Source: Massilia sp. YIM B02763
Lineage (GTDB): Bacteria; Pseudomonadota; Gammaproteobacteria; Burkholderiales; Burkholderiaceae_D
Reading direction: 5' to 3'
DNA length: 64,000 nt
NCBI RefSeq assembly: GCF_030412015.1
Contig: NZ_JASNRD010000010.1
Location: 78,859 to 142,858, forward strand
Made by a program: the position numbers and the translations under genes. The notes beneath the pieces are model-generated. The model saw only the letters and a list, made by a program, of their open reading frames with translations. It was not told where the DNA came from and did no database searches. How positions within the stretch are numbered: position 1 is the stretch's first letter; every line of letters starts with the position of its first letter. Of the stretch, positions 1-7,337 are shown in pieces.

Positions 1-653
1 AGGCTGTCGCCAAGCAGGTCAAGCTGCAGCCTGGCTATTCGATTTCGTGGTCCGGTCAGTTCGAATACCTGGAACGCGCCAGCGCGAAGCTCAAGGTTGT
101 CGTACCGGCGACGCTGCTGGTGATCTTTGTCCTTCTCTACCTGACATTCAAGCGCTTTGACGAAGCCATCCTGATCATGGCCACCCTGCCGTTCGCACTG
201 GCAGGCGGCGTCTGGCTGCTCTGGATGCTCGGCCATCACCTGTCTGTCGCCAGCGCGGTCGGCTTCATTGCCCTTGCCGGCGTCGCGGCCGAGTTCGGGG
301 TGATCATGCTGCTCTACCTGAAGCAGGCCTGGGAGGCTCACGTCACTGTCGGAAAGTCATCCGAGGCCGATTTGTTGGACGCCATTCGGGAAGGGGCGGT
401 ACAGCGCGTCCGGCCAAAAGCCATGACTGTGGCGGTGATCATTGCAGGCCTTGTTCCGATCATGATCGCGTCCGGCACCGGCTCGGAAATCATGCAACGT
501 ATTGCTGCGCCGATGGTCGGCGGCATGTTGTCCGCGCCATTGCTGTCCATGTTTGTGGTTCCGGTTGTGTACCTGTTGATGCGCCGCCGGGAGTTACGAA
601 AAGAGAACGCGCGAAGACCCGCCCACCAGGAGGCCAACTATGAAACTACATGA
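1..653 (+). CDS. cusA: CusA/CzcA-type heavy-metal RND efflux pump, C-terminal part (5' end outside window)
   Basis: The reading frame is open from the left edge (first full codon at 3), so this is the last ~216 residues of a roughly 1,050-residue inner-membrane RND pump. It shows the final hydrophobic helices, with segments such as [18 protein letters not shown] and [13 protein letters not shown]. The conserved late RND block RVRPKAMT...[12 protein letters not shown] is also present. In the family these pumps expel Cu(I)/Ag(I) (Cus) or Zn/Co/Cd (Czc) using proton flux, as part of a tripartite CBA complex. The CusF-like gene 470 bp downstream favours copper/silver. The gene ends with TGA at 651-653. 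The substrate assignment is inference from context, because the metal-binding methionines lie upstream of the window. Confidence 0.9.
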   Translation, partial: AVAKQVKLQPGYSISWSGQFEYLERASAKLKVVVPATLLVIFVLLYLTFKRFDEAILIMATLPFALAGGVWLLWMLGHHLSVASAVGFIALAGVAAEFGVIMLLYLKQAWEAHVTVGKSSEADLLDAIREGAVQRVRPKAMTVAVIIAGLVPIMIASGTGSEIMQRIAAPMVGGMLSAPLLSMFVVPVVYLLMRRRELRKENARRPAHQEANYETT

Positions 654-775
654 GCTTACCTCTGCACGGTGTCTCAAGGTCCGGCTCGTTTAGCAGGCCA
701 GAGCGTAGACGGTTAAAACTTGCTGCAGGCAGGTTTGGTCGAGTTCAGTTTTCGCAGTCGTTGAAGGAGTCAATC

Positions 776-1033
776 ATGAAAAAATTTCTTGTCACCCTAC
801 TCAGCGTGATGTCATTCGCTACCGCTTTGCCGGCGTTCGCCGGTCCTGATTGGCAAATCATCGAGCACGGACGCAAGGTCAAGGCGGAGCGCATGCGACA
901 GGAACAAGCTCAGCGCACCCAAGATGAGCAACAGAAAACCTTGCAATTGCCGGGTAACCAAACCGACAAGGAACAGATGATAAAGGCGTGCATGGAAATG
1001 ATGAACAAGTCAAAGCAGCAGGCTGATCATTAA
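776..1033 (+). CDS. Small exported protein in copper-efflux cluster, function unknown
   Basis: 85 residues. The ATG at 776 is preceded at 6 nt spacing by GAAGGAG (763-769); an in-frame ATG at 650 overlapping the pump gene has no such site and is not used. The N-terminus MKKFLVTLLSVMSFATALPAFA is a classic signal peptide with an AxA cleavage site, so the mature protein is about 63 residues and periplasmic. The mature part is charged and Gln/Lys-rich, ending in a Met-containing helix (MIKACMEMMNK) with one Cys and three Met that could touch metal. I do not recognise a family. Its position between cusA and cusF suggests a role in periplasmic metal handling (inference). Confidence 0.75.
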   Translation: MKKFLVTLLSVMSFATALPAFAGPDWQIIEHGRKVKAERMRQEQAQRTQDEQQKTLQLPGNQTDKEQMIKACMEMMNKSKQQADH

Positions 1034-1122
1034 TGAACCCGTATCGGCAATCTTAGCCACAACAACTTGGCGTCCCGTCGCGGACTCAAGACTTTACTTT
1101 TATTCACTTGAGGAGAATTCTC

Positions 1123-1572
1123 ATGAAACGTTTTGCCCAACTGGCCTTTATTTCTGCACTGACCATTTCCGGAACCGCCTTCGGCCAGACAGGCGACATG
1201 AAGGGCATGGAAATGAAAAAGGGTTGCATGGACATGAAGGATATGAAAGGCATGGACATGAACAATATGAAAGGCATGAATATGGAGGGATGTAAGGAGA
1301 TGATGAAGGAGAACACTGCCGACAGCAAAGTCCAAGGTACCTCCAAGGAAGGCACAGTACACAAGACGTCAGCCGTGGTGAAATCGGTAGATCCGGCCAA
1401 CGGCAAGGTGACACTTGCCCATGACCAGGTAAAGACCCTGAACTGGCCGGCAATGACGATGACTTTCGGCGTCAAGGACAAGTCTTTGCTCGACAAGCTC
1501 GCAGTCGGAAAGAAAGTGGACGTTGAGTTCACGCAGCAAGGATCGAACTACGTCGTTTCAGCAGTTAAATAA
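1123..1572 (+). CDS. cusF: CusF-like periplasmic copper-binding protein with Met-rich N-terminal extension
   Basis: 149 residues; ATG at 1123 with AGGAGA at 1111-1116. Residues 1-21 form a signal peptide. Residues 22-60 are an unusual Met/Lys/Asp tract made of repeated DMKGM-like units (about 14 Met and two Cys). Residues 70-149 are the CusF domain, with the Cu(I)/Ag(I) ligand pattern visible as AHD...NWPAMTMTF, that is the His, Trp and two Met that cap the metal in E. coli CusF. CusF passes copper to the CusCBA pump. E. coli CusF lacks a Met-rich arm of this kind, so extra metal capacity or a flexible tether is possible (inference). Probably cotranscribed with the pump gene. Confidence 0.88.
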   Translation: MKRFAQLAFISALTISGTAFGQTGDMKGMEMKKGCMDMKDMKGMDMNNMKGMNMEGCKEMMKENTADSKVQGTSKEGTVHKTSAVVKSVDPANGKVTLAHDQVKTLNWPAMTMTFGVKDKSLLDKLAVGKKVDVEFTQQGSNYVVSAVK

Positions 1573-1599
1573 GCGGAATACGGGTCTTCAGCTCGGGTT

Positions 1600-2592
1600 C
1601 TATTCGTCAGCACAGTGACAATCCGGGTAGCCGCGACGGTAGATCCGCCATCGCCGCTGTGCTGATTCTAATTGCTCGCGAGTTTTAGCTAATAACGCCC
1701 CGGAACCCGTAGCGTAGATAATTGCGTTCGTGAAGCGCTCGCCGAACATGATGGCGAATTGGTTTGCAACCTGCTTCCAGGTGCGCTGCGGCATCTTCCA
1801 ATTTTTCTCGATGTTGCGCAAGGCCAGAAATAACAATTTGGTCGCGGCCTCGTCGCTCGGGAAGTGACCGCGGTTCTTGACGATCTTGCGAAGGGGCATA
1901 TGCAGGCTCTCGATGGCGTTGGTCGTGTAGATAATCGTGCGCACTTCCGGCGGGTAGGCAAAGAAGGGAATCACCTGCTACCATTGAAGTCGCCACATCG
2001 CGGCTACAGTCGGGAATTTGGTGTCCCATGGTCCGGCTGCAAACGCATCCAGCGCCGCTTCGGCCAGCTCGGCGTTGGCGGCGTGGTAAATCGGCTTGAG
2101 CACCGCTGCCAGTTCCTTACGGTCCTTCCAGGCCGCTAGCGTGGTCGAGTTGCGGATCAGGTGCACGATGCACGTCTGGATCTGCGCCTGTGGATACACG
2201 GCCTTGATGGGCTCCGGGAAGCCGCGCAGGCCATCGACGACGGCGATCAGGACATCGTCCAGGCCACGGTTCTTGAGTTCGTTAAAAACCCTCAGCCAGA
2301 ACTTGGCGCCTTCGGTCTGTTCGATCCACAGTCCCAGCACCTCCTTACGGCCATCGGCACGAATGCCCAAGGCCAGATACACGGCCTTGTTTTTGACGCT
2401 GCCTTCATCCCGGATTTTCAGGCGCAGAGCATCGAAATACACGATCGGATACATCGTTTCAAGCGGCCTTTGCTGCCATTGCGTGACCTCTTCGAGCACC
2501 TCGTCGGTGATAGTCGAAATCAGGTCCGGCGACACCTCAGTGCCGTACAGTTCCAGCAAATGCGCCTGAATCTCGCACACGCTCATTCCACG
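1600..2592 (-). pseudogene. IS256-family transposase remnant (5'-truncated, internal stop)
   Basis: Two adjacent minus-strand frames together give an IS256-family transposase. The N-terminal half (to 1978) contains VYFDALRLKIRDEG and AVVDGLRGFPE, carrying the two catalytic Asp. The C-terminal half (from 1974) contains TTNAIESLH with the catalytic Glu, then NRGHFPSDEAATKLL. They are separated by a single in-frame TAG at 1975-1977, where family members usually have Glu (W-E-Q-V-I-P-F-F), so one GAG-to-TAG change explains the split. Recognisable homology starts abruptly at RGMSVCEIQAHL (about 2592), so the first ~80 residues and that end of the element are missing. I could not define terminal inverted repeats or a target duplication. 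A dead fossil. Confidence 0.85.
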
Positions 2593-3094
2593 GGACCTTG
2601 ACATTGGTGCCAATTTGCTGGGACGGTGGTGCAGAGACGCCAACGTGGAAGGCCCTGCCAAGAATCCGTTGGGGCTATAACCAGATGACGCCGGTCCGCG
2701 GGCCAACCCTCGATGTCATCGTCCAGTGCTAGCCAGCGCTCGCCCCCCCCCGTTCTTCGGCATCGCCGGTAATGGCGTCATGTCTCCGCTGCGGGGGGAA
2801 CCGCAGCATCGAACCCTGCCAGATTGTCCCTACTACTCGCGCGCGCAGCGCCGGTGGCAGCTGCTGCACAGCAAATTCGTAGCCCAGTATTCGCACCCAA
2901 CTAGTCGCTAGCGATATACGAACCTCTGGAAATGCCTCCAAAATACATGCTAAAAGTGGTGCATTCTCGAAGAGAAGGCGATCCGTCGGCCGCCCATTTT
3001 GATATATCCGCGGCCGTAACGGCTCAGCCTTAGTAATGCGTACATCAGATGGGTGCAGAACGCCATCATAATCGAGATAGAGTATAGGGCCCAT
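2583..3094 (-). pseudogene. HAD-domain protein (Swiss-Army-Knife RNA-repair HAD type), frameshifted at a 9-bp homopolymer
   Basis: The open frame from ATG 3094 begins GPILYLDYDGVLHP, the DxD nucleophile motif of HAD phosphatases (Asp8/Asp10), and continues with FENAPLLACILEAFPEVRISLATSW as in small HAD-domain proteins of about 160-170 residues. It runs into TAG at 2729 after a run of nine C (plus strand 2743-2751). Reading on in the next frame gives ERWLALDDDIEGWP, exactly the acidic HAD motif the family has near its end, then a stop at 2583-2585. One extra G on the coding strand would restore about 170 residues. The last ~20 codons run into sequence bordering the IS256 remnant. It could be decay, phase variation or a base-calling slip. 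Confidence 0.75.
2743..2751. repeat. Homopolymer C9 (G9 on coding strand) inside the HAD gene
   Basis: Nine consecutive C on the plus strand, located exactly where the HAD reading frame is lost. Lengths of 7 or 10 would keep the downstream acidic motif in frame; 9 does not. Confidence 0.9.
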
Positions 3095-3415
3095 ACAAAA
3101 TAATCTACGCCTGCGAGAGCGAAAACGCGTACAACTCTCTACAGCATATTAAACTCCGGCCTTGATTTCGTTTAGACCCACTAAACCATAAGTTCAAATC
3201 CAGTTATCGCCAGCGGCTTGCCGCGACGATTACCGTGCTGCCGGAGCGTGTGGACTTCAAGGGACATTGCGGCCAAAGCGTCAGTGTTCTGCTGCGCTCA
3301 CGATAATGGACGAGCGTAGACTGGTTCACGCTATCCCAATCCATTAAAAACGCCAGCATAAGCGTCCTCGATTGTCGTCAATAAATTGATGGTAACGGCC
3401 GAGAGTACATATACG
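3095..3415. other. Non-coding stretch without a recognised gene
   Basis: About 320 bp between the HAD gene and the antitoxin fragment. No convincing ORF on either strand. The only structure noted is a small hairpin, GTTTAG-ACCCA-CTAAAC, at 3170-3186. Probably eroded accessory DNA. Confidence 0.5.
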
Positions 3416-3703
3416 CTAAGTGTACACGCAGTATTCCAATCTCAACAAATGCTCTCTTACCAACTGTACCTCACCAGCCTGCACTAAATCAGCTGGCCGC
3501 ATTCCGTTGAAGGCGAGCGCTGGCTTGGTAAACCAGTCCCAAGCGGCTGAATAGTCATTTCCAAACACGCGAAAAACATAGGGCGAGATGGCATTCCATA
3601 TCTTTAGATTCCCGCCGAAAATTACATAAGTTTTTCGTACGTTATAACGGATGGCGCGGTTAAGATGAAAATACCGCCGCTTCTTACGATTTCTTGCATT
3701 CAT
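3416..3703 (-). pseudogene. Xre/MbcA/ParS-type antitoxin, C-terminal toxin-binding domain fragment
   Basis: The last ~65 residues, from KIWNAISPYVFRVFGND through WFTKPALAFNGMRPADLVQ to LLRLEYCVYT, have the layout of the DUF2384/MbcA-ParS-Xre toxin-binding domain: a helix, the W..T.n.aL.g..P.dl motif, and a final LLgRIEYGVY-like helix. The ATG at 3703 gives 95 residues; the preceding residues are basic and do not look like the normal helix-turn-helix half. The frame upstream of 3703 overlaps another gene on the same strand. No RES or ADP-ribosylating toxin gene lies next to it. I read it as an orphaned 3' fragment; a minimal functional antitoxin cannot be excluded. Confidence 0.55.
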
Positions 3704-3756
3704 ACTCTGGAACCTGACTGCTATTGCGAAACAGTTGAATACCGGCAGGCGGGGTA

Positions 3757-4131
3757 CTATACGGACGCCGACATGGGAACTGACCAATTTAGGATATCTC
3801 CCATGCGCCGAACAATCCACTTTGCTTCGCTCAATGTCATCCAAGATTTACTCAATATGTCCAAGTACCATTGGAGCATCTCGGATTCGGTCCGACGCGT
3901 CAACTTGTCGGCCTTATCTCGCTTGGCTTCAGAAGCGAGGTCTTGCGCAATCTCTTCACAGCCTATCCAACGCTCATACACCTCAGGAGGCGTAGACCCC
4001 GCAGGGTAGAACGTACCTTTGTACTGCACTACAAGGATTTTCAGCTGAGTACCCGGAACCGCGCCGGTCGAGACGCCACGAGGAAAATCTGACGGAACTT
4101 TCGCGTACTCGCTTTCGTCATATTCGGTCAT
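3757..4131 (-). CDS. Conserved hypothetical protein
   Basis: 124 residues from ATG 4131 with no strong ribosome binding site. It is hydrophilic, without signal peptide or membrane segment. The pattern SDFPRGVSTGAVPGTQLK..V.YKG.FY..GSTPPE..ERW..CEEIAQDL followed by a C-terminal EAKWIVRRMGDILNWSVP resembles an uncharacterised small protein that I recall as common in Burkholderiales accessory regions; no function is known to me. It overlaps the upstream extension of the antitoxin-fragment frame, supporting the view that the fragment has lost its own 5' end. A real, probably complete gene of unknown role. Confidence 0.6.
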   Translation of the reverse strand: MTEYDESEYAKVPSDFPRGVSTGAVPGTQLKILVVQYKGTFYPAGSTPPEVYERWIGCEEIAQDLASEAKRDKADKLTRRTESEMLQWYLDILSKSWMTLSEAKWIVRRMGDILNWSVPMSASV

Positions 4132-4381
4132 AGCACGATCCCATTTTCACGTTTGACAAACACTCCGACTGCTGGGGATAGGAGCGGAAATGTAAAACGA
4201 TCTTTCTACCGCATCTACCTTCGCCTCAAACCGCGAAGCTTACGAGCCTAAGAACAATAAAAAAACCATAAGTACCCATGCGAAACCACGGGTCTCCGTC
4301 ATTTAGAGCGACCTCCATGCCACACAACTTTAGTTTAATAGCATGCACATTTACGCTTGCACAACTTAAATGCTGACGTCC

Positions 4382-4912
4382 TTAGAAACCCGGGTCAAAT
4401 TCCTTTGCCTCCGACCAAACACAGCGCGGAGCAACGATATCTTCCCCACTTACCTCAAGGAAATCATCTTTCTCGACTGACCCGTCGGCCGCTACAAAAA
4501 TTCGCGCAAACCCGCCTTCGGCTACGGCCCCTTCCAAAATCTTAACAATTCGCTTTAACTGGAAATTTCCTCTACCATCTCGCCGCGTTTGAACATGAAT
4601 CCGAAAATCAGAAATTTTCTCGCAAAGACAGAAATCAAAAATGTCCTCAACCTTATCGAATATGAAGCGCTGCTGCGGACCATACCCCCCCACAGGGGAA
4701 ATATCTAAATGAAATATTTGCGAATTCAGAGGCACTTCAAAAAACCGATATCTGCGTAAGCCCGGCTGTTGAAACATCTGGCGTATCACTTCTAAACGAT
4801 CGCTGTCTTCCCAGTTGTCGTAAGCATGGAACACTTGTAATACCTTCCAATATAAGAGCCCGGCTGCGCATAGTGCGGCAAACCAGAGGAAGTACCGCTC
4901 ACTGGTGCGCAA
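4382..4912 (-). CDS. Hypothetical membrane-anchored protein divergent from XRE regulator
   Basis: 176 residues if TTG at 4912 is the start; an in-frame TAG upstream excludes much extension and no ATG is available near the N-terminus. Residues 8-27 (FLWFAALCAAGLLYWKVLQV) form one transmembrane helix, so most of the protein (mixed alpha/beta, many aromatics, four Cys) would be exported or membrane-tethered. No family recognised. Base composition is lower in GC than the core genes. The 32-bp palindrome at 4939-4970 lies just upstream, between this gene and the XRE gene, so shared control is likely (inference). Confidence 0.55.
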   Translation of the reverse strand: MRTSERYFLWFAALCAAGLLYWKVLQVFHAYDNWEDSDRLEVIRQMFQQPGLRRYRFFEVPLNSQIFHLDISPVGGYGPQQRFIFDKVEDIFDFCLCEKISDFRIHVQTRRDGRGNFQLKRIVKILEGAVAEGGFARIFVAADGSVEKDDFLEVSGEDIVAPRCVWSEAKEFDPGF

Positions 4913-4938
4913 GCGCAGCGCTGTAGTAACGTTTGTAG

Positions 4939-4970
4939 ACTATACACTACATTTAAATGTAGCGTATAGT
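4939..4970. promoter_or_regulatory. 32-bp near-perfect palindrome in divergent promoter region
   Basis: The left arm ACTATACACTACATTT (4939-4954) meets the right arm AAATGTAGCGTATAGT (4955-4970) with no spacer. The arms differ at one position only (A versus G). TATAC/GTATA elements within each arm could serve as -10 sequences for the two diverging genes. This is the expected form of an operator for a small XRE repressor that controls itself and its neighbour. Confidence 0.7.
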
Positions 4971-5000
4971 ACATCGTAAGAACCGTGGTCCGCGGGCATC

Positions 5001-5342
5001 ATGCCAGCCATGACCTCGACACCCGAAAAAAATACCGAACACAGGGATCCGGTGTGCACGGCTGTTGGCAGGACGTTGAAGCGTCTACGAATCTCCTCAA
5101 AAATGAGTCAAGAGGGTCTTGCGTTCGCAGCGGAGGTCGACCGAGTTTTTGTCTCCAAGATTGAGCGTGGGATTGCGAACCCATCTCTTTTGACACTAAC
5201 TAGTTTATGTTTAGCGCTCGGCGTGACACTTCCGGATCTTCTCAAGGACGTAGATCTCTCATCAGTCTCGCGCAATGGACAGCGCCGACGGGCGAACTCA
5301 GCACAGCCTGTTCTAAAAGTGCAAAAGGGACGTTTGCGGTAA
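5001..5342 (+). CDS. XRE-family transcriptional regulator
   Basis: 113 residues; ATG at 5001 or a second in-frame ATG at 5010, neither with a strong ribosome binding site. Residues about 22-78 are a Cro/CI-type helix-turn-helix: GRTLKRLRISSKMSQEGLAF then VDRVFVSKIERGIANPSLLTL, with the family ending LGVTLPDLL. The tail is a short basic stretch. It resembles small stand-alone repressors, including controller proteins of restriction systems, but no restriction or methylase gene is in the window. It likely binds the palindrome at 4939-4970. It sits at the right edge of the accessory region, where mobile-element regulators are often found. Confidence 0.8.
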   Translation: MPAMTSTPEKNTEHRDPVCTAVGRTLKRLRISSKMSQEGLAFAAEVDRVFVSKIERGIANPSLLTLTSLCLALGVTLPDLLKDVDLSSVSRNGQRRRANSAQPVLKVQKGRLR

Positions 5343-5402
5343 TAGGCGCACCTGTTGATGGCTTACCATTATGTGTTCAGCAAGAAAATTCGCACTTACC
5401 GG

Positions 5403-5520
5403 CTGTGGATATGTTGGGCGAGCACCCGCCCAACACCGTGGGGATAAGCTGTGCACGGGGGTGCACAACATGAACCCGTTGTACACGCCCCGCACACAGC
5501 TTACCCCCACTTACCCACAG
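5403..5520. repeat. Cluster of DnaA-box-like repeats and nested inverted repeats at the element boundary
   Basis: This 118-bp block contains four related 10-mers on alternating strands: CTGTGGATAT (5403), GTGGGGATAA (5438), TTACCCCCAC (5501) and TTACCCACAG (5511), all variants of TTAYCCMCAS. The two inner copies terminate a 73-bp imperfect palindrome (arms 5438-5469 and 5478-5510, few mismatches, 8-nt centre). Inside the block are further hairpins: GTTGGGCG/CGCCCAAC (5413-5434) and TGTGCA/TGCACA. It lies about 120 bp before the thyA fragment. Possible roles are an origin, an element end with recombinase sites, or a transfer site; none can be chosen from sequence alone. Confidence 0.7.
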
Positions 5521-5598
5521 CGGCCGGTTGGACCTCATGCAGCTAGAGCGACCATTATCATTGAGAGAGATAGTTTGTCCAAGACCAAAGAGCAGCCT

Positions 5599-5910
5599 AT
5601 GAGTACAGAATCTCTGAGTTCTGACAATGTGACCAAACCGTTCAACATCGCCTCGTACGCGCTGCTGACGCACATGATGGCCCAGCAGGCCGGCCTGGAA
5701 GTGGGCGACTTCATCTGGACCGGCGGCGACTGCCACCTGTACTCGAACCACCTGGAACAGGTGCAGCTGCAGTTGTCGCGCGAAGAGCGCCCGTTGCCCA
5801 AGCTGGTCATCAAGCGCAAGCCGGATTCGCTGTTCGACTACACCTTCGACGACTTCGAGGTCGTCGGCTACGACCCGCACCCGGCCATCAAGGCACCGGT
5901 CGCCGTCTGA
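5599..5910 (+). pseudogene. thyA: thyA 3' fragment (thymidylate synthase residues ~175-264 only)
   Basis: From codon 5638 ([17 protein letters not shown]) to APVAV the translation is a clean C-terminal third of thymidylate synthase: it aligns with the last 90 residues of the 264-residue E. coli enzyme and includes the GDxHLYSNH and [10 protein letters not shown] motifs. The N-terminal two thirds, including the catalytic Cys in the PPCH motif, are absent; thirteen unrelated residues starting at ATG 5599 ([13 protein letters not shown]) replace them. thyA-folA is a common gene order, and intact folA follows 10 bp later. The fragment thus marks the junction between an inserted element and the chromosome. 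It cannot make active enzyme. Confidence 0.92.
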
Positions 5911-5919
5911 GGAGCGCAC

Positions 5920-6408
5920 ATGAGCAAGCACTTGACCATCGTCGTCGCCATGGATGCACGGCGCGGCATCGGCATCGACAACAAGCTGCCCTGGCACCTG
6001 CCGGAAGACCTGGCGCACTTCAAGCGCGTCACGCTCGGCCATCCGATCGTCATGGGCCGCAAGACCTTCGACTCGATCGGCCGTCCGCTGCCGGGGCGGC
6101 GCAATATCGTCGTCACGCGCAACGCCGACTGGCGCCATGAAGGCGTCGAGGTCGCGCACTCGCTGCGGGATGCCGTGGCGCTGGCCGGCGGCGAATCGGC
6201 GAGCATCATCGGCGGCGCCCAGATCTTCGCCGAAGCGCTGGACCTGGCCGACCGCATGATCGTCACCCATATCGACAAGCAGTACGCGTGCGACACCTTC
6301 TTCCCCGAGATCGACCCGGCGCGCTGGACGGCCGTGGCGAGCGAGCCGCAGCGCTCGGAGGCCGAGGGCGTCGAGTTCTCCTTCGTCACCTACGACAAGG
6401 TCGGGTAG
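5920..6408 (+). CDS. folA: Dihydrofolate reductase
   Basis: 162 residues, normal length for chromosomal DHFR. It reduces dihydrofolate to tetrahydrofolate with NADPH. Visible motifs are the N-terminal strand IVVAMDARRGIGIDNKLPW, the catalytic Asp (Asp30, in HLPEDLAHFK, equal to E. coli Asp27), MGRKTFDSIGRPLPGRRNIV and the nucleotide-binding IIGGAQIF. ATG 5920 is preceded by GAGGAG at 5909-5914, which overlaps the thyA stop codon, so the gene was built to be read from the thyA transcript. With thyA truncated by the upstream element, its present promoter is uncertain. Confidence 0.97.
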   Translation: MSKHLTIVVAMDARRGIGIDNKLPWHLPEDLAHFKRVTLGHPIVMGRKTFDSIGRPLPGRRNIVVTRNADWRHEGVEVAHSLRDAVALAGGESASIIGGAQIFAEALDLADRMIVTHIDKQYACDTFFPEIDPARWTAVASEPQRSEAEGVEFSFVTYDKVG

Positions 6409-6452
6409 CTCCCGCCTCACCGTTTTACAGCTATACAGCAATCGAGCACCCC

Positions 6453-7067
6453 ATGTCAGGACACGGTTTCCACGTCCATGGTCCGCACGACCATGCAGTC
6501 GAACACGCCGCGCAGCACGGCAGCGACGGCTTTTCCAACAACATCGCCGTGATGACGGCCGTGCTGGCCACGGTCGGCGCACTGTTCGGCTACCTCGGCG
6601 GCGCGACGCAGAACGACGCCGCCCTCTTCAAGAACGATGCCGCGATCGCCAAGACGACGGCGGCGAACGCCTGGAACTACTACCAGGCCAAGTCCAGCCG
6701 CCAGAACCTGGCCGAGCTGGCCGCCACGCTGCCGGGCGTGGACGGGGCCAAGTACAAGGCCGACGCCGCCCGCTACGAGGCGCAGAAGGCGGACATCAAG
6801 AAAGAGGCCGAGAAGTACGAGGCCGAAGCGGAGCGGTACAACGCGAAGTCCGAGCGCGCGCTGCACACCCACCACCAGTGGGCGCTGGCGACCACGGCCG
6901 AACAGATCGCCATTTCGCTGGCGGCGATCACGCTGCTCACGCGGCGCCGCTGGCTGCTCGGCGCCACGTACGCGGTGGCGGGCATCGGCCTGCTGCTGGG
7001 CGCGTTCGCGTGGCTGCATGTCGATCCGATCGGCGCGCTGCTGGCGGGCGGGGCCGCGCCGCATTGA
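6453..7067 (+). CDS. DUF4337 family membrane protein
   Basis: 204 residues from ATG 6453; longer in-frame starts would run back into folA. The N-terminus is His-rich (GHGFHVHGPHDH). A first membrane segment follows (AVMTAVLATVGALFGYLGG), then a long charged helix of Lys/Ala/Glu character (about residues 75-130, likely coiled coil), then two C-terminal membrane helices (IAISLAAITLL and LLGATYAVAGIGLLLGAFAW). This is the architecture of the DUF4337 family, whose function is not known to me. Gap to folA is 44 bp, so it may share the folA transcript. Confidence 0.8.
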   Translation: MSGHGFHVHGPHDHAVEHAAQHGSDGFSNNIAVMTAVLATVGALFGYLGGATQNDAALFKNDAAIAKTTAANAWNYYQAKSSRQNLAELAATLPGVDGAKYKADAARYEAQKADIKKEAEKYEAEAERYNAKSERALHTHHQWALATTAEQIAISLAAITLLTRRRWLLGATYAVAGIGLLLGAFAWLHVDPIGALLAGGAAPH

Positions 7068-7210
7068 TGCGCTCCGAGGGCGCCGTTCAGCACCCGAGTC
7101 AGAGCGCTTTGAAAAGCAACACCGGGCTCTGCCCCCTCCCGCCATGCATGCCGTCCCGTCATCTTGATTAAACAAGAGTGCGCCACAATATGGACCGTCT
7201 GGCTATCCTG

Positions 7211-7224
7211 GCAAAATATTTTGC
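7211..7224. promoter_or_regulatory. 14-bp perfect palindrome upstream of decarboxylase gene
   Basis: GCAAAATATTTTGC lies 113 bp before the ATG of the decarboxylase gene, just after a possible promoter (TTGATT at 7164, CAATAT at 7186). It could be an operator; the regulator is unknown. Confidence 0.35.
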
Positions 7225-7337
7225 ACGGGACCGGACAATTTCTGCGAAAATCCGCTTCTCTTTTTTTCCAGTGCCGTGCCGGCCGCCATCCATGACCTGG
7301 ACGGCGGCGTGCACGGCGCTTCGTTTTGGAGCTGTCC

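Noticed and set aside
2726..2911. Plus-strand ORF of 61 codons in the HAD region
   Set aside because: It is the complement of the HAD gene, with no ribosome site and no recognisable family.
3187..3220. GTTCAAATCC near 3193 looks like the T-arm of a tRNA, suggesting a tRNA remnant as an attachment site
   Set aside because: The flanking bases do not pair as a T-stem, and no acceptor or anticodon stem can be built around it.
5001..5342. XRE regulator as a restriction-modification controller protein
   Set aside because: Size and operator fit, but no methylase or endonuclease gene is in the window; called simply XRE.
5371..5598. Long N-terminal extension of the thyA fragment reading through the repeat block
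   Set aside because: It translates the palindromic repeats and gives no known domain; the only sensible start is ATG 5599, and the thyA part begins at 5638.
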